From positions 16,333,501 through 16,397,500 of the forward strand of contig NC_056758.1 in assembly GCF_018687715.1 (NCBI RefSeq): a stretch of 64,000 bases of DNA, written 5' to 3'. Shown piece after piece: positions 33,284 to 44,714 of the stretch (positions are counted from its first letter, which is position 1; each line of letters starts with the position of its first letter). Origin of the DNA: Carya illinoinensis (lineage: Eukaryota > Streptophyta > Magnoliopsida > Fagales > Juglandaceae). The position numbers were made by a program, and so were the translations under genes. A model generated the notes under the pieces. It did not search any database, was not told the DNA's origin, and worked only from the letters and a program-made list of their open reading frames with translations.

Positions 33284-33468
33284 GGCCTCGTATGGTTGTA
33301 CAAACCATCATATATTGTCATTATAACTTTTTTAAACTTTCATACAAAATACAATAAATAATTTTATTTTTTTAAAATTTTAAAACAAAAATAATATTAA
33401 AAAATTATATTCTAATAATATTTTAGTCAAACTTTTATCTCATCTTATTTGTATAGCTAAATGAGTCC
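33284..33468. mobile_element. Small Tourist-like MITE, 185 bp
   Basis: Left end GGCCTCGTATGGTTGTACAA; right end inverted GGACTCATTTAGCTATACAA, matching about 14 of 20. A TAA follows the right end (33469-33471) and TAAA precedes the left. The interior is AT-rich. It lies just 3' of the first UGT pseudogene. Confidence 0.55.
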
Positions 33469-33659
33469 TAAGATTCATAATTCTGTTGAACCTTTTGAAT
33501 TCAACTCTTAACACACGATAAAATGATATATAATTGAAATCTTGTGGGAAAAAATGACCTAAGGTAGAAAGAGTGAGAAAACTAAAATCGGATGCACTTA
33601 GTGCTCTTTTTCTCTCAACTAGTTAATATTAAAGGCTAGTTTTGATGCAAATTCCTAGT

Positions 33660-35016
33660 GTTCTTATGGAAGAACCATCTTTGCTCAAAGCTTTCTTAGT
33701 TGCAAGTTTGAGTTCTTTCATACAATTGTGAACTCTTTTCTCTTACCATTAGTCTCTTAATAACTTTCGCAATTTTTTCTCTGTTCACTATGCATTTCTT
33801 ATCTGTTTTTGGTCTCAAGGCCACTTTGATATACTTAACAATTAATACTGCATTCATCCTCTGTTTTGAGAAAAGCGGCCATGCAATTAGTGGAAACCCA
33901 TTGATGATATTGTTCAAAGTTGAATTCCAACTACAGTGTGTTAAGAACCCACCTATTGAGCTATGGCTAAGGACTTGGACTTATGCTGCCCAAGATGACA
34001 CCACTAGACCTTGCACTTTGGTTTTCTCTCTTGGAACCCTTGTGGTAAGAAGGCAAGAGGATCCCCATGACTTCGGTTACTAAGATATGCTACATTTGCC
34101 AAATCATTGTTTGGTCTTCTTGCAACCCGCAACAACTTTTGCCTACTCAATTCCAATCCTGAGGCTAGCTCCTCAAGCTAATCAGAAGAAAGAGTCCCAC
34201 CATTGCCAAAAGAGACGAATAGGACTGAGCCACTTGGCTGATTGTCCAAACACCTTAAACACTCCCACCCTTCAACTTGATCATTACTTTGGCCTTTTTA
34301 TATCATGGGTCCAATTGAGTAAAGAGGGGGGGTTTCTAGCTTCTTCATCTGCAAAAGCTTTTATACCTCTATCCTGTAAGTCCATAAACGTATTAAGCAT
34401 AGTACCTTCAGCTAATAGGAGTTGTTTAGTAAGGTGAAGAAACACTCTATACCATTCACCTTTTCGGTCTTGAATCGGGTCTATTAGATCTCTACTGTGA
34501 ATAGGTATGCATCCAGAAAGTTTGAAAGGTTCTGGGAGGTTTTTGTACTCGCAGGGAACTGTCTTGTCCAGCTCTGGCAAATGCAAGAGCAATGACAACA
34601 CCAAAGCATTTGAGGGGAAGAAAATGTAAGGAGAGACCTTGTGTTCCTTGGCAATATTTAGTGCATCGCTAGCATAATGATCAAGGATAACAACAATGAA
34701 TCGAGTAGTTTCAGCTAAGGTTTTCAACATGTGGCGAACAGAGGGTAGAGAATGGGTCATGGTGAGGGAGACTTGGATTTTAGGCAGCAGACTGGAGATG
34801 TCTTCCAAGCTCACTGGAGGAAGAAAGACAGGGTCTATGCCGGTGGGGAGGCCCTCGAGGATGCCTTTAATGGCATTGGACGGATTCCTAGTTGTGGGAA
34901 TGATGCGTGTGACATGAAAATTATGGTGAAGGGCCAATCGCTTGGCAACCTCAACTATGGGGATAAGGGGACCCATCCCTGGGCTTGGTAGAATAGCTGT
35001 GTGATTCTTGTTCTAT
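33660..35016 (-). pseudogene. UDP-glycosyltransferase pseudogene, UGT72-like (copy 1)
   Basis: A family-1 plant UGT, which in working form moves glucose from UDP-glucose to small phenolics in the cytosol. The N-terminal domain is one open frame, 34976-34284: MGPLIPIVEVAKRLALHHNF, VPCEYKNLPEPF, GCIPIHSRDLIDPIQDR, EGTMLNTFMDLQ. Just upstream TAILPSPG continues the homology, but the expected start codon reads ATA (35014-35016) and two bases appear lost before TAILPSPG. The C-terminal half is broken by stops. Its PSPG box survives as GGFLTHCSWNSTL (Gly to Ser in the usual HCGWNS) and GFPLIAWPLFSKQRMN, followed by ALRPK at about 33830. Start loss, frameshift, several stops and the altered donor-binding box make it non-functional. 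UGT72 placement rests on HDRDL-like and ALRPK motifs and overall similarity. Confidence 0.9.
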
Positions 35017-36340
35017 GGAGAATAACTCCTTTTGAAGAGATGGTGTTATAACTCCTCGGCAAGCTCAACATTTTCTGTGTTGGGTGTTTTCTATTTTCTT
35101 GTAGAATATATATATATATATATATATATGTGTATGTATGTATGTATTTATATACTTGTATAGTACGAAGGATGGGAAGACAAACGTGTACTGACAATTG
35201 TTTCCAGTTGTTTTCTTGAGGTCCAAGCTTGAAGATGGTTTAGGGGAAAAACGTGTTAGAAAGAGATTGACAAAATTGTTTGAAAAGGCTAGCTCGTGAG
35301 ATGACAATATGATGATTTTAGTTTATAAAATATGTCTACATACATCGATACTAATGAGTAATGACTCTTTTACTTTCCTTTTTAATTTGGCAATTAGCTT
35401 AGGGATCGATTCCGATCGATTATTGTCCCATAAAGTTTTATACATCGACGTGCTACTTAAATCCTTAACATCACACATAAATATATTTTTAAATGATTTA
35501 GTTGAAAGTAATGATGCCAATTAACTTACTAATATGACGTTGAGTTTAAATTTGCATATCAAATTTAACAAACTCAAAATTATGATCTTGATGGAAGCAA
35601 AATTGCAAAAAGAAGAGAGAGCCTTTTTCTAAATTTTTCTTAAAAGATCCATTTTATTAGAAACACCATGCACATGACATTATTTGATTTGTAAATTTTA
35701 GATTTTAAAATTTAGTTTTTAAATTAAATTATATCACGTAAATAGTGTGTAGTGTAAAGACTGTCAACTAAAATTATTTTTTATAAAAAGTAGTATTATG
35801 TGGTATGAGCCCAATAACATTATGCAGCTAGATCTAGACTAAAAATTAGAATACTCTGGTCAAACATTCAGTTTGGTAAGCGAAATACTCTTAACGATAA
35901 ATGAATCATACAAAGATAATCTTATAAATTGATGTGGCATGATATGGTTTCTTAAATTGTAAAGTTATTTTTATTGTAAAGTATATCTAACAGACTATAC
36001 GCCAGTTTGTGGAATCACTTTTGTATAATTTTTTTATAATTGTAGCAGTACTCATTTGGTAAATATCAACCGACGTGATTTTTTTTATTTCTTGAAACAG
36101 CCAGCCACCATCTTGGAGGCCTCCAAGCAAAATACTCCAGCTTTCCCTTTCATTTATTATTTAGAGTTACAAAGAGTCGAAGACAATGACCACCAAGGAA
36201 CCAATGACATAAAAAAGATCACGACCAATCATTCTATTTTCACATATTTAGCAACAGGACATGACAAAGTGACTTAATTTATTAAAAAAAAAACATATAG
36301 AAGAAGAGCAATAAAACTAAAAATGACCTCGGTTTAAAAG
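35017..36340. other. Spacer between the UGT copies
   Basis: Contains (TA)n at 35106-35129 and AT-rich sequence. At about 36160-36215, 'gaccaccaagga' and 'acataaaaaag' echo text downstream of copy 1 (33250-33275), showing that the duplicated unit extended past the coding region. No other gene is recognised. Confidence 0.5.
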
Positions 36341-36349
36341 CAAGTTTTG

Positions 36350-37462
36350 ATACTAATTCAGAGAGTGCCCTTGTGGAAGAACTATCTACACTTTTTTCTT
36401 TCTCAGCAACAATCCTTAACTCTTTCGTATGCCTGGGAACACTCTTCCACACTTCTCCAGCCATTAGACCCTGCATGACTTTCACAATTTCTTCTCTATC
36501 CACAAGGCCTTTCTCTTCAGCTTTTGGTCTTAATGCCACTTTTAGATCTTCAGCTAAGAATACTATATTTATTCTTTGCTTTGCATAAAGCGGCCAAGCA
36601 ATCAATAGTGTGCCATTGATCATGATGCTCTCTAGGGTCAAATTCCAACCACAGTGGATTAGGAACCCACCTGTGGAGGTGTCGCTTATGATCTAGGCCT
36701 GTGGCGCCCAAGAGGGCACAACTAGACCTTAACCTTTGGTCATTCGCTAGAAACTCTTGTGGAAAGAAAGCAAGAGGATCGTCATGGCTCTGATTTTTAA
36801 GGAATGCAGCGTTAGCAAATTCATTGTTTGGGCTTATTGCTACCTATAAGAATTTTTGCCCACCCGATTCCATTTCTAAGACTAGCTCGCTTATTTGATC
36901 AAACAGGGTCTCACCACTCCCAAAAGAGATAAATAGGATAGAGCCACTTGGTTGATTGTCCAACCATCTTAAACACCCTGACCCGTCATCTTCATCATGA
37001 GTACTCAACCCACTTTAAATGATTGGTCCAACCAGATAAATTGGGGATATCCAGCTTTGTCCTCTTCTAGAGCTTTTATAACTTGTCCTTCCAAGTTAGT
37101 GAATGTGTTAACCATGATCCCCTCAGTTAATGGGAGACGTTTTGCATGGCAAAGAAACATTTTGCACCATTCACTTTTTCGGTCTTGAACTGCGTTTATT
37201 AGATCTCTATCGTGAATAGGTATGCACCTTGGGAGTTTCAATGGTTTTGGTAGGTCTCTATACTCACATGGAATTGTCTCGTCCAGTGTTGAAAGATGCA
37301 AGAGAAATGAGCGACAAAACCATGGCATTTGTGGGGATGAAAAAGTACAGTGACAGTTGTAATTCCTTAGCAACTTATAGGACGTCGCTTGTGAAAGGAT
37401 CAAAGATGAGAGCAGCCAACCGAGTCATCTGAAGTAATGAGTTCAGTATATCAAGAGGGATG
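36350..37462 (-). pseudogene. UDP-glycosyltransferase pseudogene, UGT72-like (copy 2, 5'-truncated)
   Basis: Same family and orientation as copy 1. From about 37300: TIPCEYRDLPKPLKL, CIPIHDRDLINAVQDR and EGIMVNTFTNLE. Then, frame-shifted, CLRWLDNQPSGSILFISFGS, ANAAFLKNQSHDDP, a remnant of the PSPG box, and NGTLLIAWPLYAKQRIN with ALRPKAEEKGLVDREEI (about 36590-36480). About the first 110 residues of a normal UGT are missing, because homology stops near 37462 where TGTTAGAAATAC begins. Stops and frameshifts are scattered. Copies 1 and 2 share exon and downstream sequence, so they are a tandem duplicate pair with different lesions. Confidence 0.85.
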
Positions 37463-40400
37463 TGTTAGAAATACTAGATCAAAGTACATAGTGGAAACGA
37501 TATTACCTCGTCGAAAATAGTTTGGATCTAGTGCAATTGTTTCTCGGATTTTTTGTCATTGTTGTTTATCCAAAAACTTCATGTATTGATGGTGGTGTGT
37601 GCTACATGGTAAGACCAAAGCAACACTCACATATTCTACAACTTGAATGCTAGGATTTGTTGGGACTAGAGAGAATTCTTTGATAGAGAGATTTGCACTT
37701 AGTTGTTACAAGCTTGAAGCATCACATCCAATGGGGGGCAGCTAGGGGCTATGTAAATAGCCCTCTCCAAGTGTAACCCCTGGCTGGCGATTAAGGGCCA
37801 GCTATGAAGGCTCATAAAGTGGCTCTTAAGCCACTTCATAACCCTCAAGAGAAGGGAAATGGGTGCCCACTATGGGTGCTCATTTCTTACATCTCCCACT
37901 CGCACATAACGGACAAGGCTCCAGGTCTGCATATCTCAATCTGTTCTCAATCTGTTCTCAATCTTGTTCATACTGGCAAATAGGTTGTATGACTATCAAG
38001 CATGGTTGTAAAACAACAATGGGAGCACTATACTAAATTTCTGCGATAGAAGACCAGCATAGCAACATCCCTAAAAGTGTCTCGTTATGCCATGACTCAT
38101 TTAGTTATATCAGACTAGGCATCCTTAATCCCTTTCAAGTCCAAATGGCTTAAAGCAATGCTCAATCTCTATAAAACATTATGTACTCACAACTATGTCG
38201 CAACTCATAAGAAACAACATAACTTACCAGCAGTGAGTACACACCATTATCAATGTGTTACCAAATAGTCTTTCTTCTGACTTCATGTCATTCAGTTTCA
38301 GTCTAGTTGCTTTCTTAGCAAGGTCTCTTTAGACCGCATCATTCATGGCCATAGATAACATGACAAGTAGCAGACACTAAAATATCAACCATGTGACATA
38401 GTTAAAGATCTCCCAAGGACATAAATAAATTAAGATAATCAATTATGACCTATAGGACTCACATGGTGAGGAAGTAGGGATCCATTCATTAATCTCTATT
38501 GTTGGTTACAAAAGCAAATGTAGTACGAAATACATGATACGGTGAAATTCTCTTTCCAAAAATAAATAGCATATATCTAATCTCAATACACTGTACAAAT
38601 CTTAGCGTAGTCACTATCTCAGCGCCTAACTCAAGTCCCTCCATTTGCTCGCTATCTAAAGATCCAAAAAGGATCTCGCATCTGGCTAAACCACAGGCTA
38701 TATGAATTGTGGGTAACCATGCACGATTCTTTTAAATATGATGGACCTTATCTTAACTCCCACTAAGATGACATATATTTTGTGTCTTACAACTTATCCC
38801 TCTCCAGACAAGTACTGAGTAACACACTGTCTCATATTTGCTTGCTATACCTTTGTAGCGCCAAAGGTGATCACTCATATGAGTGAGCCAATCTATGCCT
38901 ATCGATATACCTTTTTCACCATAACTGCCAAATCTATGGTGAATGCGTATGCTTACATAAAAAAAATACTTCTAGTTATGCCACATGATCATAGAACACA
39001 TCAGTGCACGAAAAGCAAAACCATTACAGAGATAAACCATGGTCAACTAAAAAATAATCAAACTACAACTCTCAAGTGGTGTTTAATGACCATTTCTCTC
39101 CATGTGCAATCTCATGTATAGTAACTTTCCAAAAACATGCTCCTACCAAGAGACTCTATTTTTATATAAAAGGTTTTTGCACAACCATGAAGTCAACGAC
39201 TAATCGCGAATCTCATTTAATGCCAAACTCACAATATAAACTTTAGATTCTAGTCAGCAAGTCCAACTACAACTTTTAAAAATCAACAAGGTGACCACAA
39301 ATGTCATTTAGCAAACTTAATTTGCGACTTCAATGTTTTATATAAATCTCTTGTATTCAATAAAAGCATGTGAGATAATCATCATTTATTTTTCATTAAG
39401 GGTAAAGCAATTTGGGCCTTTGTGCCTAAGGACAATCATAATATTCTAGTTATTACTTTTAATAACTTTTCCAAATCACAGCACAAACTCACTTTATCAA
39501 GTAAACCATATTTACCCATTAACAAAATCTCAGCCTCTAACTCCTATGAGCAAATTATAATTAAAATAACAAATAGTATAGGCAAAACTAGATTCTTTAG
39601 TATTTTCCATTTCGTTAATTGTCTATGAATTTTGAACAAGAGCTCCTAGAAACTATTTTTCTTGTACACAGTCTCACAAGATGTGAAGTCTTAGATACTT
39701 TTCACAAACCCATATTCATCACCTCGTAGTATGGAAAACCACTCATTAGGCGATAATTAATAAGCTAAGACAACCAGATCGCCATATCTCTTAGTATGAC
39801 ACTTTTCTAATATTGTCAACATCATTCAAAGAATCCTATTTTATTCAATAGGTCATTAATAAAAATGACTAGGTACATTGGGTATCTTTAAATAGATGGT
39901 TCATTTAGGCCACATGTAAACCATACCGACAACATTCATTTGTTTTTTCTACCAAAACAATTTAAGCAATAATCATGCGTTCACAGTACTTTATAGCTAA
40001 ACATCACAAAAAACTAACGATTTAATTCTCTTGTGATAATAAGCTATTTGACTCTTTCAAAAAAAGTTCCAATAAATATATAATCAATGGTTATCTAAAG
40101 GTAATTCAACTAGAGCCAAGATATGAATTTATACCTCTATCAACTTCACTTTTCCTGTAACAATTAGATCAACAACCCTGGGTTGGATCATCTAAGGGAA
40201 GTGAATCTAAGATTCAATGTTCGGATTCCTACTATGTGAATTCAATACCTTTAGCGGAGCCATATTACAAATATTCTCTTCTAGTCTCTAAATGACGAGA
40301 GAATACTGATATAAAGCTATCACATTATTTATGAGGATATTTATATTCTATGAATTTTGGAAGTCACTATCACTAGTGGTACACCATCACTTAAAGGTAT

Positions 40401-43200
40401 ACTTACACTACTTGTTGAATTACTCCTACTATTTTCAAAGATCTTTTATAAAAATAAAAAAAATAAATAAAATATTAAGGTTAAGATAATGTGGAATGAA
40501 ACTTGATAAAATGTTCTTTCTAAAAAATAAGTGTTACAAAAAAGATCCACAATTCCCCACCCTCTCCGAAAATACAAGTAGTTTTCTTGACTCAACCAAA
40601 AATTGATTAAGCTTAGATCCTCTAGATTTTTAATAGAATTCATGTTTACACAAAATAGTCGCACAGCTTTTCTTAATGACAAATGAACTTCATTTAAGGA
40701 TGAAAAATTAGAATTAAGGTCGCAACCCCCTATTACATCAACCCAAGTGTGATGTAACAATTTCTTTTACACCATAATTCATTTAAAACTCCATTCTTAG
40801 CAATTGCTTTTACACCATAATAATTGCAAGATAATTTTTCTCATCATATAACTCATACAATTGTGATTTTGAAAAATATTTTAGCTGAAAAATATATTTT
40901 CCTTAAAACACATTTGGAATCGCATTTATATGATGAAACAATATTTTTATTATTTCATGTCCTTATTGTGCATACATAGGAACTTTTACATAGAAAATGC
41001 TCATATTTGTCTTTTCTCTTTTACTCTTCTAAATAAAGGAGACACATCTCCTTAGCGAGAAAACTTTCAATTTCTCAAGTTTCACATCCATCATTCTATG
41101 CCTCCATGACATATTTTAGTATATCATCTCTCCATTCGAGAAATAATATCACTAAATTGATGAGTAACTATCCAATTCCTAAACCTATACAAATTCTCAC
41201 TAACACCACTATTTACAATGAGTCTTAAATCAGATTAGGTATAGACTTCACCAATATCGTATTAAAAAGTGCCAAAAACATCTCCTTGTGCAATAGATGC
41301 AGTATATGATGTTTTAGTTGCCAACTAGCGATATGCCTATTTCTCACTTATGTAGTGTTTTTTGTACTCTCCAATCCACAATAGGAGAGAAAATAAAACT
41401 TTGCGGAAAATTATTTTAACCTGAAACCTATCTTGTATCAATGCAACTACGAGTAAAATTTTTAGGCTTAATTAAGTCATACCTAATTATTTAGACTCTT
41501 TTCCATGATTACCATGCAAACCTCCAAAGGTACTTGGTATTACATTACTCTCAAGGGGTGCTCCTAAGTTCATATATCTGCAAGACCTAATTTGTTCTCG
41601 CTAGAGAGAAATTAAACTTAAGCATAATTACCAGTGCTAATACCATAGAGAGGTGCACTGATAAAACTTTTACAAATGAGTGTGTCAATCAAGAATATCC
41701 TTAACACTCTTGCAAACTCTAATTTTAATGTCCTTACTTGCCAAACATACTAGCAAATTTTATAGAGTATGTGCTTATCTATGAGTTTATCTAAGTTGTT
41801 TCAAGATTGTAATCATGCTTAATGTGCAACTTCTATTATTACCCACAAGTTCTCAAAGGCAAAATATTGGTTTAGCTCTATCTGATAGTTGATCCATTCG
41901 ACTTCTATGAAAATTGTAGTGCATGTGTTCCATGCGCACTTCCAACTTTACTCTATACTTTTAAGAGGTTAATAGTGATGTCTAGGACTCTCTGACACTC
42001 ATAATAATTTATTTATTTCCAACTATTGCTCATGGAGAAGATTAATGAGAAATTAAGTCACATACATAATCTCTAGGCTTTCTTCTCAGTTATCTTAAAG
42101 TTACTAATTTATGCACATCTGATTGCACACATATTTAAGAAATTTGTCACGTTAATCTAAGTTAGAACAAAAATAATTAATACACGTCGTAAGATCAAAA
42201 ATTCGATATGCTTTCTAATCATCTCTTGCACCACAATGCCTAATTATTAATTTTTATATTAATTTTCATGCAAATTTATATCGTATTAGAGATTAATTCT
42301 AAATCAATCTCAATCACACTCCCACTAGGATAAGCAATCTACCGAGTTAGTCAGATGCAAAAAATAATTTCTTCCTTGATTGAAGAAATCAATTTGACCC
42401 AATCATAAACATGGACTAAACAAAATCAAGCTACTTATCATTTGTTTTATCACATTCTAAAAAGAATTTAAAGACTAATTTAAAAAAATCTACCTAACAA
42501 ATACAAGTGATAAAATAAGCACAGTAGACACACAAATAAAATCGTCACATTTCATTCAAATAATTATTATCATAGAAAATATTAATCTAGGCACTTTATA
42601 ACATAAAATAAATTTCCTTACCAATGTGACAAAATGGTCTCATAATATCATGGCATGCATATAATCAATAACCATAATCACATGCAAAAAATATTTGAGA
42701 TAAATATTCTGTGCCACAATTACATGTTGATTTAAATAAATAAAATCAGCATATACAGTAACATTAAGCTCTAGCCCAATGGTTGAGCTCATTGTTCTTG
42801 TGTATGAGGTCTTGGGTTTACAACACCATCCAAGCATTTAGTCAAAAAACTTGTGCTTGTTGGGCTCACAACCCAGTCCTCTAGCACCTTGGACATAGCT
42901 AGTGGGCGGCACCTTGTTGGGCGCCCATTTGCAGAGTAGGACTATGCTTGCTGGGCTCACAACGCAGTCCTCTAGCAGCCTTAACAAGATATTATACAAG
43001 CTGGATTAAAAAATAATAATAATAAACAATTGGCCTAAATCAGTATGAGCCCAAAATAGGTTCTCAACATGATTGAAATCATAAAAGGATGTAAAATTGG
43101 CCTGATTCTATTTTGATCCCAAAAATGTTTTAACAGAAATAATAAATAATTGTTCTCGGCCCACAAGTTATTTTAAAAGAAGCCCATTTCATTTTGTAGC
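37463..43200. other. Gene-free block, possibly LTR-retrotransposon leader/LTR sequence
   Basis: Starts at TGTTAGAAATACTAGATCAA, which interrupts the UGT homology. The 5.7 kb that follow have no coding region I can recognise on either strand. Visible structure: a 14-bp palindrome CACTCATATGAGTG (38872-38885) and a direct repeat of about 31 bp near 42858 and 42948 ('gggctcacaac' then 'cagtcctctagca'). TG at the start and abrupt entry into a gene suggest a retrotransposon insertion, but no matching end, primer site or gag/pol was found. Confidence 0.35.
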
Positions 43201-43489
43201 CCCCAGCCCAAATCCACTAACACAAAATAAAACTATTCTTCTTCTTCCTTTCACCTGTATAGGGTTACTTCTTATATAGAAGAAAAAATTTCATTGGTTG
43301 CCGCCACCTTCTCCGCTAATGTCGTGCATCAAGTTTCTCCTCCACTCACCTGGTGAGCATAGCACCTGGTGCTCGCTGCACCACACCAATACAAGTGGGT
43401 TGTACCCACGGTGCACGCAGCATCATGCTGTTGCAGCATTGCTCTCATCAGCCAACACTGCTCCTTGTGGCAGCGTGAAACTTTTCCCC

Positions 43490-43966
43490 TACAACTCCTC
43501 AGTGTTGGTCGAGGTTTGGGATGCATAAACTAATCTTGTAGATGGGATGATAGGCATTGGGGTGATTGCTAGAGATTTCAAAGGTCAAGTTATTGGCACC
43601 TTTCAAGCTCCTAGATCCATTAATGAGAACCCTTTTACTGCTGAGGCATATGATTTTTTGTTGGCTGCTATATTTTGCAAAGAGATGATGGGTCTTTCCA
43701 ACATTATGCTCAAGGGAGATGCATTGCAAGTGGTCAATATGGTCAATAAGGCTACTACACATATGAGCTTAGGTGGATTAATGATTGAAGATGCTCAAAC
43801 TATATTAAAATCCTTTACTTCTTGGTTTGTTGTTCATACTAGTAGAAGTGCTAATATGGCAGTTCATAGGTTGGCAAAAGATACTCTTGATCTTGATGAA
43901 GACATGTATGTTTTGAAAGATTTTTCTCAATATATTCAGTCCACTATTTTAAGTGAATTGATGTAA
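43490..43966 (+). pseudogene. LINE-type RNase H domain with one in-frame stop
   Basis: The frame reads VEVWDA, stop (TAA), TNLVDGMIGIGVIARD, then GQVIGTFQAPRS, AEAYDFLLAAIFCKEMMGLS, IMLKGDALQVVNMVN, LMIEDAQTILKSF, VVHTSRSANMAVHRLAKDTL. This is the full RNase H fold seen at the 3' end of plant LINEs and related host proteins. The acidic residues in RD, AEA and KGDA positions are recognisable (KGD in place of EGD). Only the single stop after WDA spoils the domain, so it is relatively young or under weak decay. No reverse transcriptase is attached; upstream in-frame residues (43298-43480) match nothing known. Confidence 0.82.
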
Positions 43967-44063
43967 GTCTTCAATGATAAATAAAGTTCAGTTTTATTTC
44001 AATATATATATAGGTATTTACATATCAGTATACATACAAGTGTGTGTATCTGTGTTAGGACCC

Positions 44064-44215
44064 GCCTTCTTAGGATCTCCACCTTTGTCTAAATGATTAT
44101 TGATTGTAGCTTTTATATATGCCTTCTTCAATTCATCTTGACTTGTACTTTTTGAAACACCAAGAATTTCATAGTACTTGGTGTTGCCATTCTTCTTTGG
44201 CCCACTCACAAACAT
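44064..44215 (-). pseudogene. DnaJ (Hsp40 type I) J-domain first-exon fragment
   Basis: The frame from ATG 44215 reads MFVSGPKKNGNTKYYEILGV, SKSTSQDELKKAYIKA and INNHLDKGGDPKK, then leaves the family. This is the start of plant type-I DnaJ proteins (ANJ1/J2/J3 group), cytosolic co-chaperones of Hsp70. The family's HPD tripeptide, essential for stimulating Hsp70 ATPase, reads HLD here. Homology stops at the usual GGDPEK position, which may be an exon border, and no further exons (G/F region, zinc repeats, C-terminal domain) are seen nearby. A captured or left-over exon fragment, not functional. Confidence 0.85.
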
Positions 44216-44714
44216 GATTGAAGCCTTCAAAAGTACTGCATATTCAAAAAAGGGATAATCTATAATCAATCTCTAGAGAACTTATTGAACCCCACAGAAC
44301 TCTTGATATAAACTCACATAATTGGAATCCCTTAAACCCACAATCAATTTTAAAACTTACTCAAGAAAGCCAAAGTCAAGTCAATTGATAAAAAAATCTA
44401 AGTCTATCAAGGAACTCATTTAAAAAACCTAGATTATATGAAAATCTAGACATGTTGAAGAACCTATCTCAAGAACTCAGATTACAAAGGAGGAACGCTA
44501 CAAAGGTTGTAATTTACCTTTGATAAGTTGAAAAGTTCAATCAAGAACAAGAGAAGATAAACTCAACTCACAATGAATAAAATTCATCAATTTTCATAAA
44601 CTATTTAAAATGAGGCCACAAGAAGTATTTAAACCAAATTCTCACAAAACCCTAGCTGAAAATTAAGTCTCTCTTTCTCAAAATTACCCTTGGTGAATAG
44701 TGTTGCACTATAGT
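44216..44714. other. AT-rich sequence between the J-domain fragment and the gypsy element
   Basis: No coding region recognised. It may include former 5' leader of the DnaJ fragment. Confidence 0.4.

Noticed and set aside
38872..38885. Perfect 14-bp palindrome CACTCATATGAGTG as an operator
   Set aside because: A single short palindrome in AT-rich plant DNA without a nearby gene is expected by chance and gives no regulatory evidence.
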